From Lichenostomus cassidix (taxonomy: Eukaryota; Chordata; Aves; Passeriformes; Meliphagidae), in NCBI GenBank assembly GCA_008360975.2, contig CM039180.1:10011122-10075121 (forward strand): DNA of 64,000 nucleotides, given 5' to 3'. Below are positions 50,736 through 63,199 of this stretch, one piece after another. A model generated the notes under the pieces. The model saw nothing but the letters and a program-made list of their open reading frames with translations. It ran no database searches and was not told where the DNA came from. The translations under genes were made by a program, and so were the position numbers. Numbering within the stretch: the stretch's first letter is position 1; every line of letters starts with the position of its first letter.

Positions 50736-53700
50736 GCCCTTTTGTGCCTGCTAGACACCTGCATTAATCTACTTAGGATTGTAAGTAGCAGGCTGCTTAT
50801 TTTTTCCGATTTTTGGATATGCATATTATAAGAACTGATATGCTGCTGGACTGCAAAGAATATCTATAAAATAAGCTTCAGAAAGTATCTAAAAACATCA
50901 TTAATATGGATTAAAAATCCAGGAGGAAACTGCTCTGGTTGAAGGTATCATCCTGTTGAAAACACACATCTCTTTTTATCACCGTGGATAAAGGTCTCTA
51001 CTAAAGTGCAGGTAATTTATGCACTGGTTGTAACAAATAGCATGTGGAATTCCATATGCTGTGCTTCATAAAACTTAGGCAAACAGCCCCTCTATAGCAG
51101 ACAGTGGAAACTCTGTTAGAATGAAACGTGCTATGAATGGAGTCCAGTGTTGGAAGGCAGTTCAAAGAAACTTTATCTAAGCAAATTGGAATGGCTGATT
51201 TCCTTGCAGTTTTGCAGTAATTATTAGGCATATGCCAAGCTTCTCAGGAAAACTTGTAGTAACTTTGAAATGAGGTAACACAAATATTGGTCTCCTCTAC
51301 TCGGGAAAGTTTAGTAGTATGAAAATATTTTTTTTGCATGGTGAACCTTTCTTCATAACCTCTTTGCACATAATTACTCTTTCCCTATAGGCAGAGGCTT
51401 TGAATATTCCTGAATTTAAACACTTTAGCTGCCCTATTAACCAAAAAAAGGCTATCAAATATCCATCATTAAACATGTTAATAAATCCTATGCAATCATG
51501 TACTTCAAAGCCTTAATTCCAAGTACAAGCATGAAAAACTGCATCAATTGCATAAAGAGAAGAAAAACTAAGAAATCCTTTTCTCAACTAAACTATTATA
51601 AGCCATAATTGAGTCTATATCTAGGTGTTATTTATTAGTGTTATATAATAGTTCATATTCAAATGTATTGCAAGAATTATAAATTTCCCAAAACAGCTTT
51701 GCAAAGAAAAAATTCAATAGTAATATTTTAATTTCTCCACTATGGTAATGGGAGAATGGTAATTGCTTATCCAGTCCCACTTGAGGGCAATGGCAAAGCT
51801 GTATTTAGAAGTATTGAATCTAATTCTACATTTCATCAACATGATGTAATCTCTAAAATAAGAGCATTTTCACTACCTGCATCTCAGATCTCCATGAGAC
51901 GTATCACCACTTTTGGAGTGTCTGCACATGTTTTCCAGAGTGACTAGTGACAAATAGTAGCCTTTTCAAAATTAGTTTTTCAATTTTACCGCCTGAATCA
52001 AAGAAGAACAAAACAAAGACACAGATTTTTTTAAATGTGTACAGGAATCACTAAGAACCAAGAAAAAAACCAAGTAATTCCATCCAGCCCTACTTGAAGG
52101 ATTTCAATGCTTTATCTCACCTGAGCTGGATATTCCAAACATTTGCAAACACTGCAAAGTAGTTAGAAAAATTTATTTAAAAAGCTGTTCCTAAGGCTAA
52201 AGCTATGGAAACAGTTACACAGATCTCAGGAGCTCTCCTCCTATCTTAATTCAAAACTGTGAGGTGTTTGGAGGTGTGTGAATGAGAGGGGGAATAAAAG
52301 AAAGAAAAATATGACACCTAAGTTCCATAAATCAGTAACTAAATCTTCCAGTCTAAACAAGAGGAACTCATCTGTGAATGCCTATCGCTGAACACAAGAA
52401 TTCTAAGTTGCAGTAGGGTATCTTTGTAGTCTGTAGAGGGAAGTGAGTGTCTTACAGTCTAATTCAAACATGTCAGGTTATAAGAATTCCCTTTTTTAAG
52501 TTATTTTTTTCTCCATTTACCACTTAATACACACATAATCCCTTGCTCAGACATAAGCATCTAACTTTTGGATTCTCAAGTTGATTCCTGGGCAGGTGAA
52601 ACTCAACTCAAACTGCTCATAGGTTTTTACATAACCTCACTGCTTTCTGCAGTGAATTGTTCTGTCTCTGAGAGTCACTCAGCAAATGCTAGCAATAAAT
52701 CTGTTTTGAATATGAAAGAGTGCCATGAAAGAATGATTAACCTCTGAAGCAGTTTGTAAACAGACCTTAAGAAACCCTTCTCCTGTAATCTTCAGTGTCA
52801 CGTATTTCCAACACAAGAGGATTTTGGTGGAGGAATCTCTGTATGGCACTGTTGCAGGAAAATGTTGGTTTACCCTTCCTTTTTCACATGAAGAACTCAA
52901 CTTCAGTAACCTGAAGTGTTTTCCAAATGCACTCTATAGGATTTAGATTTACATATAATCCTTTCTCATGATCAAGTTATTCCAGCTTGTGTGAACTCAG
53001 CATTTCAATATACTCTATTACATTCTCCTTGCTGATACATTGGTTTATGGAAAACCTTTAGCCATAGCTGTACAGAATGTTTTTGTAATAGAAAACATAA
53101 AAAATGATACAGTTTTTTCTGCACTTTATAATATATTTTCTAATTAAGAAACACACCGTGATGTTAACAGCAAGGCAGAGCCCCTCTGAAGTCAGGAGTA
53201 TCAATAATTGCTGCATAGAATTTTTCCTCACAGTCCCAACAAAAAATCTGTAAATCACAATGACCAAATCCACACTGTTTGACATGATTGTGCAGTGCCC
53301 TCTTAGCAGTTCCATTTTCTTTAATGCAGGTGTTCTGACTCCTAGAATTTAATACCAACTCCAGTTTGCTCTCAGATTTATTCAGGCCCTTTAGATGTAA
53401 TGCAGCACAGCCCTACTGCAAACACACACGGCTGATAGTACATAAAGCCCATTTTATTAAGTCCCATAATGTTTGTAGGCAAGCACACCAGTCTCTTTAA
53501 GAGCCATGTACCTGATAATTCATGCAGTCAACACACATGCAACATCTGCTTCTATAAAGATTTAATACTTCATCCTTGTAGAATTTGGATCTCACTGTTC
53601 TTAAAAGAAGTTAAAAGCAAAGAAAGAGAAAAATGCATAAGTGCAGAAAATAAAAGCATGTGGGTTTTACAAATAACAGATCGTTGTTGGTGAACTTAAC

Positions 53701-56531
53701 ACAGACAGTCCTAATTAGACCAGGCAGACTTACAAAACCAGAATAACCTTTGTGTAGAATTCTTATAGAGAAGACAAAAACTCCATGAAGTTTCTCCCTT
53801 GATGTATTCTCTGGAGGTGTTCCTTCTTGTATAAAACATTTCTTTTTCTCTAACTAGTTTTGCTTTAAAAGTTTTGCTATAAAAGACAGAGAAGCCACCT
53901 ATACACTGTTTACTGGCAAAGTTTTTGCCACATTCACATGGTTGAAAAGGTCTCTAAGAGTGTGCCTCCAGAACTCTCCACTTTAGAGACTGTTTCACAT
54001 GAAGACAGACAAATTCAAAGCTATATCAATTTCACAAGTATCAGTTTGTATGACAGGAGAAGGTGCAAGAGTCAAGAAAGTGGTGTAAATATTTCTTCCC
54101 AGGACAGCTGTTCCCACATTGGTCTTTCCTGAAAAGGATTTCAGAATAAAGTCAGAATAAGAGGTGTAGAATTGCTACTATATTCAAGGCCCATGTTCTG
54201 AAAGTTTTACCATCTCCTTTTGTTTCTTCTAGCTCTAGATAAAAACTGATGACAAATTGCCTTCTACTGAATCAAAATTTAAAATTAGTTTCACCAGTTC
54301 CATTTATATAAAGCCATGGGCAATCACAAAAACTGAAGACCTGTTGTTGAATTCACAGTATTACAAAGATTAAGTACACAAAACATGACACATGTTTTGC
54401 AGTGCTATCTGGATATAAGATTCCTCACAGCCAGAAGCTTTCAGACAGTGCAGGACACGTTTCCTCCCTAGAAAGAATTGTAATGGAAAACCTAATTCCA
54501 CAATAAAATGTATCTCAGGTAGGTATTCTTCATTCTGAATTCCATTTCTTCATCACCCCCACCTGACAAGTTTTTTCAAGACAAGAAAGCTACAATAGTG
54601 GCAGTCTAAATTTTAAGCATCCCTGAGCTCAGTGTAAGTGATATGAGGTTGCTGATGAAGTGCAATGTCAGCAAATTCATTATCAGTGAATCACTAAAGG
54701 ATAGAATACAACAACCTACAGTGTTGTGAAAACTTTTATGAGTGAAGCCAACTGGATTTGATTCAACCTAGCTCTTATTTTTATCTACTGCTGTCTACTC
54801 AAAAATTTGCTGTGGTGCTACATTTCTGCTTTATCCATGGCACTGCTCTCTGCTATTTCAACACTACTCTGCAGTTATTCTGGATTGTACTGCAGGGGTA
54901 AGTAGTCTGACATTCTAAGACAGAACTTAATCAGAACATGTAGACTAGAGATTTCAGAAAGTATTCTAGGATCTCTGAAAAAAGAATCAGGACAAATTGT
55001 TTCTATCTTTCATCCAAAATGCAGCAAATTGAGATCATCAGCTAATGCAAACCAGCAGAACCCCACTGAATACATTAGAGCCCTTCTGGTTCACATCTGC
55101 AGACAATCTGCATAATCATGTTGTCACATGTAATAGTTATATTATATTCTCATGATTCCTCTTTAGCTGGGTAGAAATGGCTTTCCTGTCCACAAAAATG
55201 TTAATGCCTTTAGAAAATTCCCATTCCATGTTAGGGCAAGCCTAAGACTAAATTTGTATATATAATATCTTGAAGTATTTTGCTTCAGACGCAAGTGGCA
55301 AATGCAACTATTTTTGTGGTATTTTCAGACAATCATATTTATTTTTTCTTTTTAGTTGAATAAAATGTTTTCAACTTCTTGAGGAACAAATTGTTATGTT
55401 CAGTTACAAGCCATTTTCGGTTAAGGTAAATGAAAGAAAAGAGTGTGTTTTGTTAAGACATTATGGGGTTATATTCCCTATTCGCTGGCATACAGAATGG
55501 GGAGAAGTATTTGTGTGTCCTGCATTACCCAGGGGAAAGCAAGTAATTGTTCATGATGGGTGATATTCAGCTTAACAAATAGTTTTATATAACTTAAAAT
55601 GGCTTCAGAGTTGCATTGCTTTCCTCCCCCACTCCTCAAATACTTCTTAAAAAAAAAAATACATCAATTTTATCCCATACTCCAAGCTGGATAGCGACAG
55701 CAAATGAACATATCTTTTGAGGTTCCTTCCAAATTTTGAGTTCACAAAAAACTGGACAACTTGCCTCTTAATAAATTGATTATGTTTGTTAGTGTATAAG
55801 ATCATTTTTTATTATTCAGAGGTGTCTTGCAGTATTTACATTTCTGACTATTTTTATCCTCTGTGACAGCCATTCTCCAAGAGAAGGGAATGGCTCAGAA
55901 ACTCAGTAACAAACCTTGCTTGTTAGAGAGATTCAGGTTCAGATCTGTTTTTCTCATAGATATGGGAATAGCTCAGTCAAAAGAGCCTTTTAAGACAAGC
56001 AACTTCACCAAAGTCATCTGAGTACTTAATCAAAGTTTCATTTGCCACTTGCATCATTGACTTTATTGGATAAATATACTTAGGGTCTGCCAGCACTTCC
56101 ATAATTTGGAAAAGGTGTTTCTTGTATTGATACACGTAGCTAAAAGCAGCACTGGAATATCAATACCCTTCCTGCTCCACCAGACTACTTCAAAACCCTT
56201 TGCTGTTTCCTACATATTGCTTTTAATCAGTCTTGTGCAGTTGGAAACTCTTCAAGGTCTCATATGTTAGACAATACTGGCTGTCCCATGTTTTTTTTCC
56301 AGCAGCAAAAGTAATTGCCAAGCCAGGATGGCAAGCTTTCAGATTCTGACTGCTACTTCTAAAGGATCAATGATTCTCATGCCTATGCTTCCAAAGAGAC
56401 AGGAAAAATTAACTTCAAAATTTCCAAAATTGGTGAATATTTTATGACAACTATCAGCCATCCCAGAGCTGTCACTTGAAATCTTCCGGTCAGTCAGCAC
56501 TTGATGATCCAAGTAATGCTACTGTTCCTTG
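50736..56531. other. AT-rich non-coding stretch
   Basis: No gene or interspersed repeat was recognised in about 5.8 kb. Open frames at 51001, 51756, 52679, 53058, 53164, 53469 and 53938 are all under 90 codons with no identifiable domain. Confidence 0.55.
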
Positions 56532-56846
56532 TCAGTGAATTTTTATGATGTAAATCAACCCTCCAAGGTTAGTGAAGTCCAGCAAACAGTGAAAAATAAT
56601 GGGTTTTTTTCTAAATCTGGTTAATGATATTGGATTGCCTGTATAAGATTTCTTCCTTAAGAAGAATAATTTCAGGATGACCACACCAAGCATGACAGCA
56701 AATGCATAGCATCCTGCTACAGCCATGACTTGATTGCAACAGCAAAAGAGAGAGAATAACATTGTTAGAGAAATTTCATGAATCTTACTGATTTCAGTAT
56801 ATGATAATATTTTGATTAAAGTCTTACAACTATTCCTTTCCTTCAA
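56532..56846 (-). other. Open frame of 104 codons with one predicted membrane segment, probably not a gene
   Basis: The frame contains one strongly hydrophobic stretch at residues 39-63 (around VMAVAGCYAFAVMLGVV) followed at once by Arg-Lys-Lys, the layout of a single-pass membrane segment with a stop-transfer signal. On the minus strand, a pyrimidine-rich tract and an AG just before the coding of this stretch (AG at plus positions 56729-56730) resemble a splice acceptor. I recognise no family, no convincing donor site and no partner exon. AT-rich DNA readily encodes hydrophobic runs, so chance is the preferred explanation. Confidence 0.12.
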
Positions 56847-56953
56847 TGCAATTTCACCAGATTGATCTGATATATATATTGTTATTTCTTTGCTGATGGA
56901 GGGGTGACTGTCCTGCTTGAAGAACTTTGTGGAAATGATTTAGTGCTAGGATA

Positions 56954-57235
56954 ATCATAGAAACATAGAATCATGGAATAGTTTGGGTTGGAAGGGATCT
57001 TTAAAGGTCATCCAGTCCAAGCTCCCTGCAATGAGCAGGGGCATCTTCAACAAGGTCAAGCCACTCAGTGCCCCACCCAACGAGCCCTTGAATGTTTCCA
57101 TCAACGGTGCACTTATCACCTCTCTGGACAACCCTCTGGTAAGCTCCGGAAGCTCTTTTCCATTGTTTGGAGAAGGTTTTGTCTCTAAATCTTGATTCTC
57201 CTCTTTGCCTCTGCACTTGAAGCCTGTTGTTTGTA
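56954..57235 (-). mobile_element. CR1 LINE, 3' end fragment
   Basis: The plus strand opens with the reverse complement of the CR1 terminal repeat ('atcatagaaacatagaatc'). It then shows 'gtttgggttggaagggatc', 'aggtcatccagtccaagc', 'gcaatgagcaggggcatctt', 'cttgaatgtttcc' and 'cacctctctggacaaccct'. It fades at 'ctctaaatcttgattctcc' and 'cttgaagcc', the region encoding the last ORF2 residues. The 'caatgagcagggacatctt' variant distinguishes it from the copies at 6258 and 28468, suggesting a different CR1 subfamily. The overlapping open frames on both strands (56955-57251) are artefacts. Confidence 0.94.
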
Positions 57236-59149
57236 AGCCACAACTTGACATAGATATTTTCTAAGTTATAAAGAGAAGAAACACAGATAGGTTAATGCTA
57301 AGAAGGAATGAAAAAGTGCTTTAACACTGGAGTTAGATTCTTATGATATAATTTTAGCTTTTACCTTCTAAGCTGGTGATTAGGTTTCCTGTAGAGTCAG
57401 TAGACTAAGATTTTTCTCAGTAGACCAAATTCACCACTTGCTGGGTGTGATTCATCCTTCATGTATCACCTTACTTATTTTTAAAGAACATCTCTTTAGA
57501 TAAGCATAGCTTAATGCATAAAGCATAGCTTTGTGTATTTTACCTACATTTTGAATTTCTAAAACCCACTTCTCTTAAAAGAGAAGAGGCTTAAAGAAAA
57601 AGTTTTTTTTTTTCTCTAAAACGTCCTGATTTATGGAAAGATTATATTAAGAATATATCAAGAAGGCTGAAACAATGCTGTGGATGCCTGTGGTTAGTAA
57701 AATACTGTAATGAGCAATCAGCTTCTTCTAAGAATTTTACAGATATTTTTACTCTTAAAAGTGTTTTAGCTTTCTCACCAGAGTTGTCATATTATATGCA
57801 AATAGAATACAAACTCCTCAGAAGTTAGTTAAGCAGCAGCTGGAGGTCAGATATTATGAATGTATGTGTTTTGTCACACCTGTACCTCACTATATGCTCT
57901 CCCATCAAACACATTTCTTACATTGACAGGAAAGGATGTAGTCACCACTTTGATTTGATTTGAACTGCTGCAGAAATTCGGAAAACAAAAGTTGTATTTA
58001 TCTCATGTTATGATCTATCATTCTAGCTTTACTTTTATGAGTGGAAAACAGCATAATTTAATACATATCATAGATTTCCTTTGGTAGTGTTAACTTTGCC
58101 TCCCTTTGTGTAACAAGAGATTTAATTTTAATGATGTTCTAAGATGTTAAGAAATGTTGTCCAGTCGTACAATTTATACCCTCTTACCTTGTTTACTTAG
58201 CTAGATGATACTTAAGAAGTCTGGTTCTTGGAGAATTTTGCTAATATCACTAATTGCTATTTTTTTCATCTTTGAGAGAAATTAATTTTGACTTGGTAGT
58301 TTTGACCTGTAATTTTATATAGCCAGAACTTCTATTTATTATAACTTATTAAGTAAATTAAAGTGGTGTGATTTGAAGTCTGGTTTTCAGTCATAATGTA
58401 GTCTAAGATCCCATCTTTATTGTTTTTTGAAATTAGAACTTTGCAGTACCATTTTTTACTTTGGATATTCTTTAATAATTGACTCAGAAACTCAGCTCAG
58501 GGAATCTGCACGATGTTCACTGTGTGAACTACGTCCCTTATCTGCCATAAATATGTTCTCTTTGAAATTATTTACTACAAAACTTAGATTTTAATGCGCA
58601 GAGTGTAAGTAGAAATAAAATGAGAAGGTTAAATGGTAAACCATCATATTGTTGAAATATTTATTCATTGTTTCATTTTCTACAGTTTTATAGAGACCTA
58701 TCTAGGATCCACACATTTCCTCCAGTTGTGTGCATTATTTTGATGGAAAAAAAAAAAATTAAAAAAAAAAATTAAACGTACCATTCCAATTTATTTACAA
58801 AATTAAAGGGTTCCCATCTGCATCCCATATTGTCTAAACGACCTTAGTGACCAAAAGGAAAACAATTTTCTTTTTGCAATTTTCATTTTACTGACATCAT
58901 GGTACTAATAATATGCAGGTAGGAGTTTTTGCTGTCATTGGTGTTCACCAGTGTTTTCTAACTGATTTTCCTAGACCCTTACTTTTATTTTATGTAAATT
59001 TTCTTTTCTATATAAAACCATCGCCACCTATTCATACCCCCTTATATTCCTATTCTAACATAATGTTTAAATAAAATAAATTGGAAAAAAAAAAACCCAT
59101 ACAAACAAAAAAGGAAATTTCTTGATCAGATATTTTTAAAGGTTAACCC
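57236..59149. other. AT-rich non-coding stretch
   Basis: No gene or interspersed repeat was seen. At 58747-58775 two A-runs of about 11 bases separated by TT form a small low-complexity tract. A T-run occurs near 57603. Confidence 0.55.
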
Positions 59150-59360
59150 ACACTTTCAGTTTGTGCAGCAACCATCCACCAGCAGCATCATATCTGAAAG
59201 GAATGACCCAGTGCATCCTACATCAGATCCAACGTTTGCTGCACAGCTGCTCTCCCTTTGCATAGTCCTTAGGTCAGCTCCAGCCACAAAGGCACAGCCA
59301 GTGTGTGCCAGGGGAAGCAGTGCTGGCAGGAATGCAGCCAACAAAGTGCTTTTGAGTTAA
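59150..59360. other. GC-richer unclassified patch
   Basis: About 200 bases stand out from the AT-rich flanks with CAGC and CTGC words. Open frames of about 60 codons exist on both strands simultaneously, which is typical of reduced stop density rather than coding. No repeat family or domain was recognised. Confidence 0.35.
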
Positions 59361-59983
59361 ATAGATCTTTCATCAGCCTGCAATTATATAATCTCATTGA
59401 TTAAACACACAGCCTATGCATCCCCCCTAAGATTTGAATCCTACTCTGTGCCTATGAGAATAACTGCAGTGCTGAGTGTATTAGATTATACTATCCATAG
59501 GGCAGAAAATTTAGGTGATCATTTAAAAAGGAAAGACCAAATAAATTATTAGGCCTCCTAAACTGAAAAACATTCATCATAATTGTACAAAGACTGTGCA
59601 AAATGATGTCATGGTTTGTCATGTCAGCAAAAATTCTAGCAATCTTTAACCATGTCCCAGGGTGTATTTTCTCCAGGCACAAAGATGGAGAATGTATCAG
59701 AAAATGATTCTGTTTAATTTAAAATACTTCAAAGCAGTATCCCATGAACTGTTTGCTCTGTTGGACATATCCATATAAGTTTCAGCTCTTCTTGACCTCC
59801 TGCAGAACAGGACTGCAAACTGTAAGAGACTGAGGCTTCCAGCAATTTTGATGGAAGATAATTTGTCAAGGATGGAACCCAAGCACCTGTTTTGATTTCA
59901 TAGCTGAGTAGGAATGCACCAGAGCACAACAGAAATGGAAGTCACTACTCACACTTACTTCTTTGTAGTTTAATATACTATGA
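59361..59983. other. Non-coding stretch
   Basis: No gene or repeat was recognised. Short overlapping minus-strand frames at 59491-59929 have no domain. Confidence 0.5.
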
Positions 59984-60146
59984 ATTGGTCACAGCATCAA
60001 GCCTGCCAGAGTTCAAGAAGTGCTTGGACAATGCTCTGAGGCACATGGTGTGATTTTGCGGATTGTCTGGTACAGGGCCAGTAGTTTGACTTCGATGATC
60101 CTTGTGGGCTCCTTCCAACTCAGGATATTCTATGATGATTCTATAA
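59984..60146 (+). mobile_element. CR1 LINE, very short 3' end fragment
   Basis: Only the last 160 or so bases of a CR1 copy remain. Landmarks are 'ggtcacagcatcaagcctgc', 'gagttcaagaagtgcttgg', 'acaatgctctgaggcacatg', 'gtgtgatttt', 'gatgatccttgtgggctcc' and 'ttccaactcaggatattc'. The copy ends in 'tatgatgattctata', the terminal repeat. Its 3' UTR is of the same type as the copies at 8030 and 62174. Confidence 0.94.
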
Positions 60147-62173
60147 TAATTTCTTTGCCATTCTTAAATATTTTCCCTCAAGAAGTAGTAGATTTGCCCT
60201 CATCTAGGCATAGTTCCCCCAGGAGTCTGTGACCCATGTTGAAAATTATATACTAGCAAATATTCAACCTTTTTTAGTCTCTATAGTTAGAAATGCATTC
60301 TTCATAAAAGGATCTTAGTGGGGGAGGAATGCTGGAATTTTCTACTGAAGTGCTTTTAAAGCAAACATGCCTTGAGCTGTTATGGATGAAAGGTGTTTGT
60401 TAAATTGCTTGATGTTACAAATATCTGAAATTGAGTGGGTGATTGATTTAATTGCAGTTGTCAGACTGGTTTTAAAAGCATATTTCCCTTTTTGTTCTGT
60501 TTTTCAGATCTGCAGAACAGTTGGATTCTGAACATAAAGAAAAGAAAGTGTCTGAATATACTAATCAGAAAATGTAGCTTCTGGCTAAGCCAAGGCATAC
60601 TGTCAAGATGAAGTGCTGCACAATTTTTAAAGCACTCAGTCTGGCCAATGCATTCAATCTCTGAATAGCAGTGCTCCTGTTGCTCCAGTCCCTGGTGTTT
60701 TCTGAATAAAAATATCCAATAACTGTGGTACTGTGTTGCTTTCATATATATGTAAAGCTAACACAAATAGGAAAATTAGGAAATTAGGAAAATGCTGCAA
60801 CTTTGAGCTCAGTATCCTCTCCCAGGTTGCCATACCCTATCAGTGACAGGGAGTCCATCAAACTCACTTCCTCACACTTGCATCAAAGCCTGCTGTTCTA
60901 GAATAAAAGCATTTTGAGCAGCACTTGAAATGTGATTTGCTTCAGCCTGATTCTGTGTTGAAGTACACAAATAAATGCTTCTGGGTTGTTAGGGTGCTAT
61001 GTTCCTGTAGCTCTGACTGTTTTAAACTTGTGGCAATAAGGGTTAGCTTCACAAGAAGGACTTTACTTAGGTGTTACTGTTTCTCAGAATTCCACTCTGC
61101 CAAGTGTTGGTATAAAAGTTTGGCAACTTCTCAGTCTCTTCTGTTGAAGCTGTATCATCTCTATATTTTATACAATAATCACAGGTTTAATAGGCTAGAG
61201 TAAATTTTAAGCAATTTACCATCACAAATCCTGTTCTTTTCATCTTCCCAGTCAAAGATGAATGTTGTTACATTTCAAAGAAAGCGAAGCAGTGGTAATG
61301 GGAGAAACTGTGAAAAAGCCTCCTTGGCAGCACAGGATACCCTGCAGCTTGAATCTCAGCCTCTTAGATTGTTGGAGTAGGTGAGGTGAATCCCTAGATG
61401 AAGTGTTGTGGATAAATGATCTTCCTGAGTCAATAGCAGCTAAAAAAAAATATTAAATTAACATTTTCTTGTGAACTCATAAAAATCTAAGATTCTGCAT
61501 GCTGTCAGTTACTATAGCTCTGCTCATGAGTGGTAACTCATTAAATAAATAATTATTTAGTTGCTTTTTATTGCCTGACTATCTCCTAAATTTCTTCTCT
61601 TGACACCTTTGAAAATACTGGCCTTGCATCCCAAATCGCCTAAAATCTGTTTTGAAACACTTACTAATACAAAAGTTCCCCATTGATTTTAATGGGCTTT
61701 GGATCAGCACCATGAATAACAGGGAAAAGCTGTAATTTCTTTCATATGGTTTATCACTGGGAAGCAAAGAAAATTACCTTCATGCACAGTGTGCTTGTAT
61801 TGCTTGGTCTTTAGTTCTCAGTTAGATGATATTATTGTCTGGCATCAAAGCAAAGTTCAGAAGAAACAAAACAAAATGAAAAAGCTTGTAGGAAAACATT
61901 TATTGAAGCACAGGATAATCTCAGATCCACTTTTGTTTCACCACACACACTTGTGTGTGCAGGAATGTGGGTCTCAGCAAAGTCCTGAGCAGGCAGGTCT
62001 TTCAAGGTTTCACACAAAGGGACAGAGAGGTGCCAGGAAGCATCAGACACCTTCACAGCTTTAGGCATCACTACCCAGCATTGTCTAAAATGTTTAGGGT
62101 TCAGAAGAGGCCTCTGGTTGGCTCTCCCAGATGGAAAACAGTTCATCACATTTTTCAGAGGTCTGCAGCAGAG
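60147..62173. other. Non-coding stretch between two CR1 copies
   Basis: No gene was recognised. The part at 61940-62140 is GC-richer and holds a short inverted repeat of ACACACACTTGTGTGTG type at about 61944-61960. Open frames at 61789-62194 on both strands run up to the CR1 copy and have no domain. Confidence 0.5.
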
Positions 62174-62544
62174 GTTCCTGAGGAACTGAGGTGAGACCTG
62201 ATGGCCATCTGCTGCTTCCTCATGAGGGGAAGCAAAGGAGCAGGAACTGATCTCTCCTCTCTGGTGATCAGTGATAGGAACAGCATGGAGTTGAGTTAAG
62301 GGAGGTTTAGGTTAGGCATTATGAAAAGATTTTCACCCAGAGGGTGGTTGGGCACGGGAACAGGCTCCCCAATGAGGTTGTGACAGCACCAAGCCTAGCA
62401 GAGTTCAATAAGTGTTTGAGTGTTTGTGCCTCTCAGGCATAGGGTGTGATATTGGGGCTGTTCTGTGCAGAACCAGGAGTTGGACTCAGTGGTCCTTGGT
62501 GTTTCCTTACAACTCAGTATTCTATTACTCTGTGATTCTCTGAT
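62174..62544 (+). mobile_element. CR1 LINE, 3' end fragment with ORF2 C-terminal coding remnant
   Basis: The fragment starts at 'gttcctgaggaactgaggtg' and includes 'gagacctgatggccatctgc', 'cttcctcatgagggg' and 'gatctctcctctctggtgat', coding for the C-terminal part of CR1 ORF2. It goes on to 'gggaggtttaggttaggc', 'ttcacccagagggtggttgg' and 'gaacaggctcccc'. The 3' UTR follows ('cagcaccaagcc', 'gttggactcagtggtccttg'), with a degraded terminal repeat near 62521-62544. Stop codons and small indels break the frame. It shares its 3' UTR type with the copies at 8030 and 59984. Confidence 0.94.
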
Positions 62545-63199
62545 CTACAAACTCTTTCTGCTTTCAGTGAGATCTGAGTTAAGCCTGTGAGACACAATTT
62601 AAACTGTGCAAGAGCAGCTAGAACAGATTCAGCACAAGTGTTGGAAACAGCATTATGGGTGTGCCCTGCTGTCACTCCTTAAGTGCAGTTATAGCACAAC
62701 AGACACGGAAATTTTCTTTAGTATTACATTGAAGAGATGTTGAGATACCAAACTGGTGATGGTGATGTGCTATTATAATTTCTGGGTCTGTCATTTAAAA
62801 GACATGAAAAATGATGCTAATTGGTACGAAAAAGATGGTAAGTGCATGCGAAAATATGGTAATTATTTATAACCCTAGAGAAGGTCCAATAAAAGGAAGA
62901 AAAAAAGGTATGTATTTCACCCAAAAGCATGCATTAAGAATTCAGGCAGCACTTTATTTGCAGTATTCTTTATTTCTGTTTAAAAGCCTTCCTATCCAAC
63001 ACAAGTTTAAACCAGGTCTTTATGTACCTTTTGTCATAATATTGCAGTTTAATCAGCATCACAAAGTGCTACACTGTGTTTCTGGTGTCAGCGCCTATTC
63101 TTGGCTCCTATCATCACCTTTTCTAAGGTTTTCATGGAGTATCTGAATGGAAAATTCCTGTTAGGCTCCTTTTTTATTCCATAAAGACATTTCAATGGG
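62545..63199. other. AT-rich non-coding stretch
   Basis: No gene was recognised. The open frame at 62811-63146 (111 codons) has no domain, and its composition matches the surrounding DNA. Confidence 0.5.

Noticed and set aside
56955..57251. Overlapping open frames on both strands
   Set aside because: They fall inside the CR1 3' end fragment at 56954-57235.
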